DNA from: Hemibagrus wyckioides | Lineage: Eukaryota > Chordata > Actinopteri > Siluriformes > Bagridae | DNA: 64,000 nt | Assembly (NCBI RefSeq): GCF_019097595.1 | Contig: NC_080720.1 | Coordinates: 23,384,852-23,448,851, forward strand | Reading direction: 5' to 3' | In this document: piece after piece, positions 48,423 to 59,820 of the stretch | Layout: the number at the start of each line of letters is the position of its first letter | Numbering within the stretch: position 1 is the first letter of the stretch | The notes under the pieces: model-generated | What the model saw: only the letters and a program-made list of their open reading frames with translations | What the model was told of the DNA's origin: nothing | The model's database searches: none | Position numbers and translations under genes: made by a program

Positions 48423-50676
48423 CAGGGGCGTCGCTAGGGCTCGTGCCCCGAATCATTTTAATCTAGCCCCCAATGTTTTATTTCGAATTTTGCCACCGGA
48501 GTGTAGAGGAATTAAGTAAATGTTGATCGGTTTAGTTGAGCACTGTTGCTATTTGCTGTACGTGATTTTGACTGACCGCGATTTTTTCTCTCCCCGCGCG
48601 CGCGCACACACACACACACACAAGGTGTTTTCGACTGGTGTTTTCGGCGGTGCTCAGACCGATCGGCCAAAATACCGCTTGAATACGCTCTAGAACCGCG
48701 ATACATACACCTACCGGTCTGCCCAGCGCCGTTTTAAGTCGAACACACCTATACCAGTAGCGTAGCTATGGGTGGGCCTGGGCCCACCCACCTGTCAGTC
48801 AGGCCCACCCAGTCAGTTGCTTGCTACAGAAAAGATTGCTTTGAATACGGCGATTGCTGGATGCCTTTATACATGCCTTTGTCCGTATTAGGTTTTTTGG
48901 CACTTCATATGTTACGTCTATGAGTCAATTTTTGTACTTTCTGCGCGAGAGCGCCCTCCGGTTTCGAGGAAGAATGAAACGTCTCTACGCTCATGCCGCC
49001 CCTCTCCCTCCACACCGAGCACATTTCACAGAGGGTCACCGAAGTTTAGTTGCACATTAAACTAAAATGAAACAGATCAACTTACTAAAGTTTGTGTCAA
49101 AAAGACGTTGTGTGCAGCCGGAGGAGAAAGATAATTCCGATGTTCAGGAGCCATGAAGCTCGAGTAGTAAGGAGCTCTGCTAGTGTTCACTCACCTTTTA
49201 CTCCATCACCAGCAGCACTTTATTCTCCAGCGTGTACCTCCCCTACACACCAGAGTAAAAGTAAGCCAGTCTACATTTTCCTACTATGTAGTTGTATAGT
49301 CATTGTTGTTCATTTCATGTGGTTTATATGGCCGTTGAGCCATATATCGGACAGTTTACATATTGTCCTGCTGATTTGATAATGGTGTTGCGGCGCGTCT
49401 GTCAGATGTGCGCGCACGCGCGTGTGTATGTATGTGTGGTGTGGCCGCCGTGCTCATGCTGTTCTTATTGTTACGTTCTTAACATTGCTTACGATGACAT
49501 ACAAGCTTATGCTCTGATTATATGCTCTGGTTTGCATTCAAACAAGTGTAGTTATGTTGGCTTATTTTGATAAAAGATGCATTTTAGGCTAGGCCCACCC
49601 AATTTTCTCTGGGCCCACCCACATTGTGATTCCTGGCTACGCTAGTGACCTATACACACTCACACACCACGTGACTAAAATACCTTACAGCCCTTGAGCG
49701 CGAAAGCAATAAAAAAACGGTCAAAAAACACAACAGTCTTATTTTTCAGATAAATTTTTAATGTTAACACATTTAATAAAAGTAGGGTAACAAATGTATG
49801 TTGTGTCGAAAAGGAGGCCCACTGTCTTTGATTCTGAAAACCCCTGACATAAGGACCCTTTTGAATATTATTCCATACCCAAGATATACAAAAGCCTTAA
49901 ATCAAATAAGCTTAAGGATAGATCTAAATAAAATATAAACTGTTAAAGCACTAAAACATTACAGTCTGAACATCATGACTTTCTATTATTCAACTAAGCA
50001 TTTCAGTTAAAATACATACATGGCTTAGGCAAACAATGGGCCAGAACAGGTTTGGCTGTCCTGTCAATTGAAAAAGGAATTCTCAGCACTATATATACTA
50101 GTATGGTGATTGACCGTTTTACTCAAATCAAGTCTCTGAGATACTCTCTGATGATTCCACCCTCAAAGAAATAGGATAAAAAAGTCACCAAGAGCATGAA
50201 GTAGACAAGATACAAGCCGCAAGACAGATGAACGAATGAGAGAACAATAAGAGAAGAGAAGAGAGGTTGTTAAAAAAAAAGAAACAAAGAATAATACATA
50301 CAGTAGTGGCAGCATAAATGAGGAATGAAATAAGAGGTGCAAGTGTAATATAGATTATTGCAAACTAATAATAATAAAAAAGGATGCTTCACACACAAGC
50401 TGTAAAAGAGATAATATTGCATGGCATACCTGTGTGAGAGAGAAAATGTAATGAATTTTATGAACTCCTGTTTTAGTAGTAAGACTCTGAAATGATGGGA
50501 GGAAAAGATTGAATGAAAGTTGCGTACTATTTGTGTTAGTTTGTGCTTATTATTAAACAATATTACATAAAAATGCCCTTGCAAAACATGCTATTCTTGC
50601 TTACCCCCTCTCTCTAATTAGCCCCTGATGTTTTGGGCTCAGCCACTGATGTTTTCAAATCCTAGAAACACCCCTG
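48423..50676. mobile_element. Outer hAT element with 8-bp target duplication
   Basis: The left end CAGGGGCGTCGCTAGG and right end CCTAGAAACACCCCTG are inverted copies (13 of 16 match) and carry the CAGGGG start typical of many hAT elements. TATACAGG occurs directly outside both ends (48415-48422 and 50677-50684), a perfect 8-bp duplication as hAT transposases make. Inside is no transposase of its own, so it is non-autonomous. A second hAT sits within it; without that the outer element is about 1.35 kb. Confidence 0.88.
48755..49647. mobile_element. Inner hAT element nested in the first
   Basis: Ends CAGTAGCGTAGC and GCTACGCTAGTG are inverted copies (11 of 12), with shared subterminal GGGTGGGCC/GGCCCACCC blocks. 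ACCTATAC flanks it exactly on both sides (48747-48754 and 49648-49655). At 893 bp it is too short to be autonomous. From 49067 it reads MKQINLLKFVSKRRCV and then acidic residues up to a stop, resembling the N-terminal start of hAT transposases, so it is probably an internally deleted copy. Confidence 0.88.
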
Positions 50677-50754
50677 TATACAGGCAACAGAGTGAAAATG
50701 GAGTAATTATAATAGGTTATAATAAGTAGTTATAATACACATCTGATTTTCTAC

Positions 50755-51040
50755 ATTAGTGCATGTGTGATTTTATTTTCCTGATAGCAGTTAGGAAGAA
50801 ACTTTTCTGTAGACTTTTCTGGTCTTACAGACTTGTTCCACTTGCCAGAGGGCAGGAGCTCAAACAGATCATGGGTGTGATGTGTCCTTGATGATGTTTT
50901 GGGTTGTATTGAGGTGGTGCTAGGAGTCAATGACTTCCTGTAAGTGGTCATCTCATGATATTTGGGCTGTGTTTATTATCCTTTGGAGGGCTCTCTTTTC
51001 TGCAGCAGTGCGACCAGAGTACCACACTGAAATTTATTCA
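50755..51040 (-). pseudogene. LINE C-terminal remnant
   Basis: Minus-strand frames show SVWYSGRTAAEKRALQRIIN, then QNIIKDTSHP and LFELLPSGKWNKSV. This is the same C-terminal region seen in the LINE at 28 kb (LFTLLPSGKRYRS). Stops and frameshifts are present. Its 3' UTR appears to run left, into the place where the hAT inserted: a ~40-bp motif with CACATTAGTGCATGTCTGAG occurs at 48376-48412 and again, slightly changed, at 50735-50775. Confidence 0.6.
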
Positions 51041-51569
51041 GCCAATTACTGTTAATGCAAGAAAGAAAAATGGAACTTAAGTATTAAAAATTTGACTTAC
51101 TGGTGATTTATAGTTAATATTTCATGCTGAATTTATGAAACGAATGGTTTATTTCTTATGAAGTTGAATTATTAATGATTATAACTATGTAGAATTGAAT
51201 TATAGAATGTTACTTAGGCCCAAATTTATATAGTGAATTTCACTTATTGATGCCATGAATAATTATGTTGATATGATTATGAGTTGATATAGTACTTAAT
51301 CACTGAAATCCTGTTAATACATTAAAACAAAGACATTACTTTACTTCTTTATTTTGAAACAAAAATAAATATCTTTGTATAAATATCATGGTTAAATAAG
51401 TAGTGAAACATAAATGACCAAATAGTGCTGCATAGGGAGGAAGGTGAACTGAATGACCTGACAAAGCACAAACACATAACTTACAGCACCTGCACATAAG
51501 GAGGAAATTCAGACCTATAAACTCCTTCTTCCTTCCACTAACATATGGACCTACACACATGTGCACACA

Positions 51570-51620
<51 letters not shown>

Positions 51621-53059
51621 TTCATATGTTTAAGAAAGTGTAATACAGTGTAAAATGTTTTTTTGTGCAAGTTCAGTTTCATAATTCTTTTTATCCAGTG
51701 ATTCGTAATCTCAGTTGTGGGGACACCACATACTACATGTTATCCAACAGCTGACACTGGTCTTTTTGTGTTTGTTTTTCACACAGGAAAGGGGTATTGG
51801 ATCAGGGAATGCACAAAAACCCAATTTAACAAATGCTGATATCTGTAATAATTACTTTTAACTCATTTTAGAATTTAGTCAATGATGATACAAAGCAAAT
51901 TGAGTATAATATAAATAGAAGACACAAAATCAGTTTTGTAGATTATGTGTTGACAGAGTTGAATTATCCATTATATTAATGTGTACCCAATTTAATTACA
52001 TGTTATTACATGGGCTACATTCACCACAAGAGGGAAGCATCTTCTACTTCAGCCTCCTTTTGCCTACAAGTTTCTACTTCCTTTTATTGATTTTCTGTAA
52101 CAAACCAGTTTCTTTACCTACATTACACTTATTCCAGTAATAACTAATAGAATGGTTTCCTTATTACTGACCATAACTATAAATTTGAAATAAACTGTAA
52201 AAAACAATCCAGTTAAACTAAAATCAATGACTTACAGTAATGACCTGAAGAGAATGAGAATCCCTTGCTGGGCCTTTTTTTTTTTGTTCTCAGAGTTTAA
52301 TTTTTGTGTTTTTTCATGGCACAGTTATCCATACAAGTGCTAAGCAACTGATATGGTTTGATTTTTTTTTAAAGGAAGTTTTAAGAAAATATCTTGCAAA
52401 AAGCAATATAGTAACCATCATTAAGCTAGCTAATAATCTTTAACATTTAACAGGTGACATTATATCTAACACACCAAATCTAAAGATATCTAAAAGTGTA
52501 GATAAGGGTTTGGGACTAAATATATGTTGTTTCGATGCTTTTCAGCTGCTTTCAGGTTTAAGATGATTTTCTTGCTTTGTTTGATTTACTTGGTAAGGGT
52601 TTGATGTTAAGAGTTTTTTAGAAACTTTGGCTGGTTCAGCTGATCAGCATATGTTATTCTGGGCACAAATTTAAAAGAATTCTAATGCCAAAATGATTTT
52701 ATACAAAATAAGTCATAATTAAAACTATGACTGATAAACCTCTTGCCCTACCAATAACTGTTCATAATTAGTAAACTGACTAGGGCAAATTCTTGCAATT
52801 ATCAGACTGTGTTAATTTGACAAACCACCATAGCAAGTAAACACTGTGTCAATAGAACTACCTATTCTTTTTTTTTTCTTTTTTTAATATTGTCACACAT
52901 ATTGGCCACATACCTAAATTATATTCAAAACTTGAAGTAGTTTCCAAAAGTACATATGAGTTTTCACAGGAGTTATGGTAATAGATTGCCATTATCAGTC
53001 ATGACATTTATGAAAATGCAAAAATTCATGTAATTGGACTAAAACATGAATTTGAACCC
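51041..53059. other. Intergenic, AT-rich
   Basis: Nothing recognised apart from a GA microsatellite at 51572-51617. Confidence 0.4.
51572..51617. repeat. (GA)n microsatellite
   Basis: Uninterrupted GA run after a CACACAC stretch. Confidence 0.95.
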
Positions 53060-53700
53060 TACTGTTGTACAATCGTAGGGTTCAAATAAATTTTTTGGTC
53101 CCATTAAATAAAGTTTTGTACGTGGCTTTTATCTCTGAGACTGTACCTTGATACCACTGGTGTACACTTTTCTACAGTTTTTACTGTGGCCTGACGCCAG
53201 TGGAGGAGGTGTGGGTCGAGGAACATGGACACAAAAGAAATGTTCTTGCCCTCATATGCTAGCATAGAGCGGGTAAACCGCAGGCCAGCGGACATTTCCT
53301 CCTTTTCCCTTCCAGCTCCCCCTTCTGAAAACATCCTGAGAGAAGAGTACATGTAGCATGGTCAGACATAAAATGTGCTGTGTTCACTTTTCTGAATGCC
53401 AGTGCTGAGGTTTTCACCCCTGGCTGAGTATGTTTATGTATACATCATGAGTTTCACCTTGGCGATCCAAAAAGGGTGTGCTCAGTGCTGAAAGAGTTTG
53501 GAAACCAGGCTGTTTCTCAGAAAAACTCTCCAGATCCTGAGTGTTGTTCTTTTCAAAATGTAGGTTGGCTGTTGGATGTCATGAATGAAGACCGAGTGGG
53601 TGTTTGCAGAATACCATTGCAAACGGTCCATAACCTTCATATAACACCGGAGATGGAGCCACATAAATGTATAGACCAAGAATGAATGAACAGGAAGATA
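53060..53700. other. GC-richer island with unassigned open frames
   Basis: This stretch is less AT-rich than its flanks and has an 82-codon minus frame (53104-53352, with SAGLRFTRSMLAYEGKNIS) and a 69-codon plus frame (53476-53685). On the minus strand, TTCTCTCAG near 53335 could be an acceptor for the first. I recognise neither protein. It could be an exon of an unidentified gene, an old retrocopy, or a conserved regulatory block upstream of gdf5. Confidence 0.25.
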
Positions 53701-54684
53701 TAATTTATTCTTTTTTTATCGATGTGAAACTTCAAATTAAATCTTTGTAACAATAAAGGGCACCAAAGGCTCGATAAAAGCTTTACAACTTGCAATGTAT
53801 TATAGAACCCTGGGTGATGCTGCTGATACTGAACTTTAAGGAATACGTCCCAAAAGATTTAGTAATAAATGGTAACTAACAGTGGCCAAATCACAGACCA
53901 AAAAAAAAGGAAATTTCTTATCTAGTAAAATTGCTTATCTAGTTTATGTTAATGGTAGCAGTGCTTTCTATTATTTATTTTCATTATATTATTTTTTTTT
54001 TTAGTTCCTCATGATGATAATGACATTATGACATAAAACCAAAAATAAGCTTGTACTATATAAAAAACTAAACATTTCCTGAATCTGGAAGTGGTTACAA
54101 TAATAATTTACATTTTGCACAAGGTAAAACATCACTTTGCCACCTGATAGAAGGGTACTGACATAGCTTTTTGTGTTCAGTATTTGTTATGTAGTAATAA
54201 ATGTATGGTGCGTGCAGCATGGGAACTTTTCCACCAATAAAACATAGTGCATAGTTTCAGTTACAAAACACCAGAGAAGGCAGTGCCTGCCAAATCTCAA
54301 AACCTTAATGTGGCTTCTGGCATCTAATTATTTCTGCAGCAGAGCTTGATATTTATGACTCTAATACAGCAATCAGATTAATGGTGTCATAAACTAATGT
54401 GGCTGGATTGCTGCAAATAGTTTTATGTGTGAAATAGTTATAGAGTGAATATGCTGATGGCATTCATCAAATATTGTGTCAAGTCAAATATTGTAAGAAA
54501 CATTTATATAGGGTTTATGAGTGTCCCTATTATGGCAGAATTATGGCACTACAATATAACAAAACAGAGGTGATTGAACGTACCTAGGATTTATTGAGTG
54601 GAACAAAACCTGGGAAGTTGGAATAATGAGACTGAGTTTATCTTGGTTGTATATAGTTTACTAATAGACAAATAAACGTATATG

Positions 54685-54752
<68 letters not shown>

Positions 54753-55260
54753 ATTCTCATGCAGTGGTGTTTTCTGGAAGAGACAACCATGACACAATTA
54801 AAAAAACTGACAAAAATGCTGCAATAACTGAAATAACATAAAATCACAGTGAGTGGTGTAGAAAGATTGGTATCCAGCACTGGTATATATCATTTAAATG
54901 GTTTAACGTATATTTTTAATCTTTAACACCTGTAGACTCCGTTGCACAAAAGAGGGCTTACCCAGGAAAAAACAGAACTTTTTAAAGGCATTTATAATTA
55001 TTTTCATATCTGGTCTTTACTCTTCTAAATTGCCTAAATGCAGTCTCACAGAAATGGTTTACAATTAAGGTTAACCTCTTGTTGCTTTCAGGCAGCCAAT
55101 GAGCTCCCGAGAACAACAGTGGAAAAAGTGGAAAAGGTTTAAAGAGCAATATTGCACTTGAATGAGTCTGGACAGCATGACATCAGCGCGTAATTAAAGC
55201 GGCTAAATTCTGGCTTCAATCCGTGCACACTAGTTTGTGCGTTATTTGAGCACCTGCAGA
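53701..55260. other. Upstream flank of gdf5, no gene recognised
   Basis: AT-rich with one (GT)n(GA)n microsatellite (54687-54749). GC content rises from about 55080 towards the gdf5 start. Confidence 0.4.
54687..54749. repeat. (GT)n(GA)n microsatellite
   Basis: Pure GT run joined directly to a pure GA run. Confidence 0.95.
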
Positions 55261-55298
<38 letters not shown>

Positions 55299-55590
55299 TG
55301 TTTCACTATTTTCACTGGACAAGTTTCAAACTATGAGCCAGAAATGGATGAATAGAAAAAGGGGACTGTAAAACAAAAAGGGAAAAGAGAGAAAAAGTGC
55401 CAGAGCGCAAGAGAGAGAAAAGAAAGAAGAGAGGGGAGTAAAAGAAATAATGGGCGGGAAAATAAAAGGAGAGAGTAAAGACGAAAGAAACGGGAGAGAA
55501 AGTGACAGAGAGGGAGGAGGAGAGAGAGTGAGTGGAAGAGAGGGAGATGGCGAGCGAGAAGAGAGACGGTGAAAGAGACTGACAAAAAGA
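55261..55590. repeat. CT/GT microsatellite and long purine tract before gdf5
   Basis: TC run then TG run at 55261-55301. From about 55378 to 55590 the plus strand is nearly all purine, mostly GA, with scattered pyrimidines. Long purine tracts can form triplex DNA and are frequent near promoters; this one ends about 330 bases before the gdf5 start codon. Confidence 0.85.
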
Positions 55591-55922
55591 GACCTAATTA
55601 CAGCATTCTTTCCAGTTGGAACAAATTGTATGAAGTATTTGCTCGCAGGGTAAGTGCAAAGAACTCCGCACGACTCCGTACCGTTAACAACGTTTTTGAT
55701 GTCCATCGCACTCTCGGACCTGCGTGATGGAGCGCAACTGCACGTGCAAGCAATTCGCCACACTATGGTTTTGCAGGGCGATAATCACAACTTTCTAATT
55801 TCAACCTGCCTCAAATCCAGCCATATGAGCATGTATCTTCACTTCCCAGGTTCCTTTCATTGTCGCAGAACGCTCATCTTCGCGCGTTTCTCCTGCGTCG
55901 GAACCCGCACGAAACTCCGAGG
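55590..55922 (+). promoter_or_regulatory. gdf5: gdf5 5' UTR with a predicted 200-bp intron
   Basis: GCTCGCAGG|GTAAGTG at 55649/55650 is a near-ideal donor, and ATCTTCACTTCCCAG ending at 55849 a good acceptor with a pyrimidine-rich lead. Removing 55650-55849 would join a noncoding exon to the ATG exon 73 bases before the start codon. No coding frame crosses it, so the prediction rests on splice signals alone. Confidence 0.45.
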
Positions 55923-56367
55923 ATGAACGTGCTTGCTCTGTTCTTCGGCTGCTGTGCGCTTTTGTGCATGCACTTGGTATCGCAAGCCCTTGGTCTCGAA
56001 ACCAAACCGAGAGGAACGTCCTCGGCAGCAAACCACGGCGCCAAGATCTCGCGCATACGCGCTTCGGCGCCGCGGATTCCGGCTGAAACGGTGCCCACGC
56101 ACAGCGCAGCGCACGCGCCATCAGGACTCACCGCACGCACCGGAGTAAAAGCCGTCCTCTCGGCGCATCAGAGAGCGTCGGCAAAACGGAGCGTGAAGGT
56201 GAAAGGCAAAGCGGAGGAGAAAGAGACACCAAGACAACCGGTTGTCACACCGCATGATTACATGTTGTCTCTTTACTGGTCTCTGTCCACTGGGCAGATG
56301 AACCGGAGCGCAATGCATGAGGCGGGCATGGCTAACACCATTACGAGCTTCGTGGACAAAGGGCAAG
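55923..56367 (+). CDS. gdf5: gdf5 exon 1
   Basis: Signal peptide, variable basic propeptide and the conserved stretch to DKGQ. Donor GGGCAAG|GTATTG, phase 1. It lies in a CpG-rich block from about 55860 to 56250, unlike the AT-rich surroundings, consistent with a CpG island over the promoter and first exon. Confidence 0.92.
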
Positions 56368-59300
56368 GTATTGGCTACTTGTAGTATGTTATCATAAGTA
56401 GTAGTAAAAGTAGCAGTAGTGCAGTTTAACTAAACTGAATTTGTATGGCGATTTCAATAAGCAGAAATGTCAAGTGTAGATTAATATTTAGATCCCCAAA
56501 CCAGGTGACAGTGGCATATAACAATGAAACCACATAAGAACCGGCAGAGGAACCAGACTCAAAAAGGAACCCATGCTCTTTTTGTAGACTAATTGCATGT
56601 TGAAACGATGCCCGTTGTAAGCATATAGTGAAAAGGAGCTCTGTTATAAGCGCAAGACAGCAGAAGTTCATAGATGGTACAAATCTTTAGTCTTCAGCTG
56701 AGAATATCCAATAAAGCAAATGTTAATCTTAGGCATGGGCTATTTTTGGGACAGGCAAATATATGGGTATCCATGTGGAACCACAGCAACAGAAAAGAGT
56801 CAAAAATGTAAAAAGCTACAAGGCGGAAGCAGAACATCAGGATAAACCAGGCACCTGCATCACATCAGGCAGCAGCAGCACTCATACAGTTCAACAGAGA
56901 GAGAACATATCTATGCTCTTATGCTACATTGGTTTATAAAGGGTGTACATTGCAATCAGAGTAGAAGTGTAGACTGTCAGGTCTAGCTAGGACAGAATAA
57001 CTAACAGAGAGACCAAAAGCTACACTGGGACATAATGCTTCCTGCCACTTCTGGACCCCCATATATTTGAAAGTATTTTTCCTTCTAAAATGTAATGGAA
57101 AAATGGAAAATAAGAAATATTCAGAGGGATCATGTCTATGTCTGGCTGCTTTCTGGCCCTAGTGTGGCAATTGTCTGACATACAAAAATCCAGTGTAACA
57201 CCAGATCCTAACCTGCGTTTAAGATTAAGTGATCAAAAAAGAATACTATGTGCATTTCAAAGAAATGGCAACTGTACTGGCAATTTATTTGAGAACTTTA
57301 AAAGGAGATAAAAGACAACTATAAATACGTAGATACGATGTGTTTATGCTCCCATGTTAACTAAGGGTCATTCTCCTTAACCTATTCTTCTTCCACCCCA
57401 TAATTCTTCAGGATACCTCATCTAAGGTGCCTCATAGTCTTCAATTTTGTGCTCTGAGTTCATTTGTAGTCATCTCCAAACTGACAAAAATCCATAAAAA
57501 GAATTATAAATTAATACATTTATAAAGTTTTTAACACAAACACTACAGTTAATTAATGTGTTATTGTAAACAGTTGCCAGTATGTTTATACTTCAATCAC
57601 CATATTAGGACTTGATTCTTTTTTTCTATCCGTTTTATCCCCTGTTTGTTGAAAAATGGCAAAGTTGATATCTAATGTTCACATTCATAACCATTTTGTT
57701 CACATGACACCAAACCATTGGTGTAAAATTACTCAAAGGTTTATATTTGGCAATAATAATAGTAATAATTAAGTAATTAATGAAGTAACAGTAATACAAT
57801 TAATTAGACTACTATAGTATATCTGTATTGTAATGTAAATCCAATAAAATATAAAATAAATAAATAAAAATAGCAATACAATATAAAGGTCTGTAATATC
57901 CCAACACTAAGCACAGCATTGATGATTAATTAAACACTGTGAATTGGCATAACATAACAGTGCTACACATGTTTTTGCTGGGTTTTGCAGGGTAGATAGT
58001 ATAGATGGGTATCAGTCAAGTTAGCACACCACTGCTTTGCAGTTGTTCTGTCATAATATGCCAATAATGTCCTTTACTGTTGCTTAATTAAAAAAACATG
58101 CAAAAGAAGCAAACACATGCATTTCTACTGTTGTAATACTCATCATTAACTATACAGGTTGAGACAGCCTTACCTTAGTATTATAGTTTGCCATTTGCCA
58201 TTTAATCTGAATTCAGTTATAATACTGTAATACTAATTCAACAACTGTTGTTTTCATATATATCTCAAAAACAACTGATTAATAATGTTCTTCTAAACTT
58301 CTTTGTGCCAGTCTGTAAGTGGCTTTGTAAACATTGCTTAATTATTCGAAAAGCATGGTTGTTATCATCCAAGCAGGTTTCAGCAGGTATTTGACAGGTT
58401 TACACTTGGCCAGTCATTAAAACATCTGGCCAAGTGAAAGCTATATCCAATGACTCTTTAGCATTCTATGCTACCAAAAACGGGGCACTATTCATTATTT
58501 TAAGTCAAATGAGATAATTCTTCTAATTATTTAGCTAAAATGAACATTTTTCTATTTTGTAAACTACACCTATTTTATTTCAATTCTATTAAATACAACC
58601 AACTACTGAACCTTAAGCATTACTGATTATAATTTGTAAACAGTTTAACCAGGATATATTTAAATCAAGCCTTTCTGAAGCTTTGAAGGATTTCAAGGAA
58701 TCTTTCTCTTTTGGTTATGAAAATGAACAATGAAATGAAAATGAACACAGTACATGTTTCTAAGAAGGCACACACTTTTATTTTTTATTTTATCTTTAAA
58801 AATTGTGCTAATTATGTAGCTCTATAGGTTCTCATACTTGAAGAGTTTATTTAAATGCATAAACTAAAGATTTCATTTTGGAATTTATACTTTTAATGTT
58901 TTAAATTCAAATTAATACCTTGTCCTTGTTAATCTCTAAATCTTGTATTCCTTGTAGATGAGCATGTGCCCCTGTTAAGGCGCCAGAGGTATTATTTTAA
59001 CATCAGCTCCCTGGAGAAGGAGGGACTGCTTGGAGCTGAATTACGCATTCTCCGAAAACCCTTCATTGATCCTCGTAGAATCCCTGCCACTGAGAGCAGA
59101 ACCTCTCTTCGACTTTACACATGTGCCACAAGTAAGCAGAGGGCTATTTTGCTCCAGTCGCAGCCCATAGAGGATCGCAGCATCCCGAAATGGGAGGTGT
59201 TTGACATTTGGAAACTATTCAAAAGTTTCAGAAACACTGTTCAGCTTTGTTTTGAGTTGGAGGCAATGGATCGAGGCCGCCCATTGGATCTCAGGTCACT

Positions 59301-59820
59301 TGGCTTGGATCGTTCAGGCCGACAAAACAAGGAGAAGGCATTCTTTGTGGTGTTTAGCCACACAAAGAAGCATGGTCTCTTTTACAACGAGATCAAGGCA
59401 CGCTCAGGTCATGACAACAAAACTGTCTATGAGTACCTGTTTACACAGCGCAGGATGCGCCGGGCACCACTGCCACGTGTCAAAAAGCCGAGCAGAAGTC
59501 CAAAGACACGATGCAACCGCAAACAGCTGCATGTTAACTTTAAGGAGATGGGCTGGGACGACTGGATCATTGCACCACTGGAGTATGAGGCCTTCCACTG
59601 TGACGGAGTCTGTGATTTTCCCATCCGTTCACATCTAGAGCCCACCAATCATGCCATCATCCAGACACTCATGAACTCCATGGATTCTCACTTGACTCCC
59701 CCCACATGCTGTGTACCTACCAGACTCAGTCCTATCAGCATCCTCTACATTGACTCAGCTAATAATGTTGTGTACAAGCAGTATGAGGACATGGTGGTAG
59801 AGAGTTGTGGCTGTAGATAG
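55923..59820 (+). CDS. gdf5: Growth/differentiation factor 5 (BMP family)
   Basis: Two exons (55923-56367 and 58958-59820) join to 435 residues; human GDF5 has 501, the shortfall being in the poorly conserved propeptide. The start [15 protein letters not shown] gives a good signal peptide; an in-frame ATG 63 bases upstream would not. Propeptide landmarks: [40 protein letters not shown] and [11 protein letters not shown] furin site RRMRR (313-317) releases a 118-residue mature ligand with seven cysteines (334, 363, 367, 399, 400, 432, 434). Cys400 is the expected inter-chain one. The [17 protein letters not shown] and VVESCGCR blocks are typical of GDF5/6/7. The propeptide and sdc4/oser1 linkage point to GDF5 over GDF6. 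It signals through BMPR1B in joint and skeletal development. Confidence 0.95.
56368..58957 (+). other. gdf5: gdf5 intron 1
   Basis: About 2.6 kb, AT-rich. A decayed copy of the common repeat seen at 17331 lies at 56437-56640. No other feature is recognisable. Regulatory elements may be present but cannot be identified by eye. Confidence 0.7.
56437..56640 (+). repeat. Decayed fish interspersed repeat in gdf5 intron
   Basis: GAATTTGTATGGCGATTTCAATA and AGAGGAACCAGACTCAAAAAGGAACCCATG correspond to the start and later part of the repeat at 17331-17780, with much loss between. Confidence 0.5.
58958..59820 (+). CDS. gdf5: gdf5 exon 2
   Basis: Acceptor TATTCCTTGTAG. Completes Asp149 (G|AT) and encodes the rest of the propeptide, the furin site and the complete cystine-knot ligand. 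TAG at 59818-59820. Confidence 0.96.

Noticed and set aside
55326..55763. 145-codon Ser/Leu/Pro-rich minus frame
   Set aside because: It is the translation of the purine tract upstream of gdf5 and reflects simple sequence.
55860..55922. Upstream in-frame ATG for gdf5 (21 extra residues)
   Set aside because: The added residues are charged and would bury the signal peptide; the ATG at 55923 gives a normal secretory start.
55801..56366. Several minus-strand frames opposite gdf5 exon 1
   Set aside because: Arg/Ala-rich shadows of the GC-rich coding exon with no independent signals.
58966..59820. gdf5 exon 2 read as a stand-alone gene with a GTG start
   Set aside because: It begins at an acceptor and completes a split codon from exon 1; the GTG is an internal Val.
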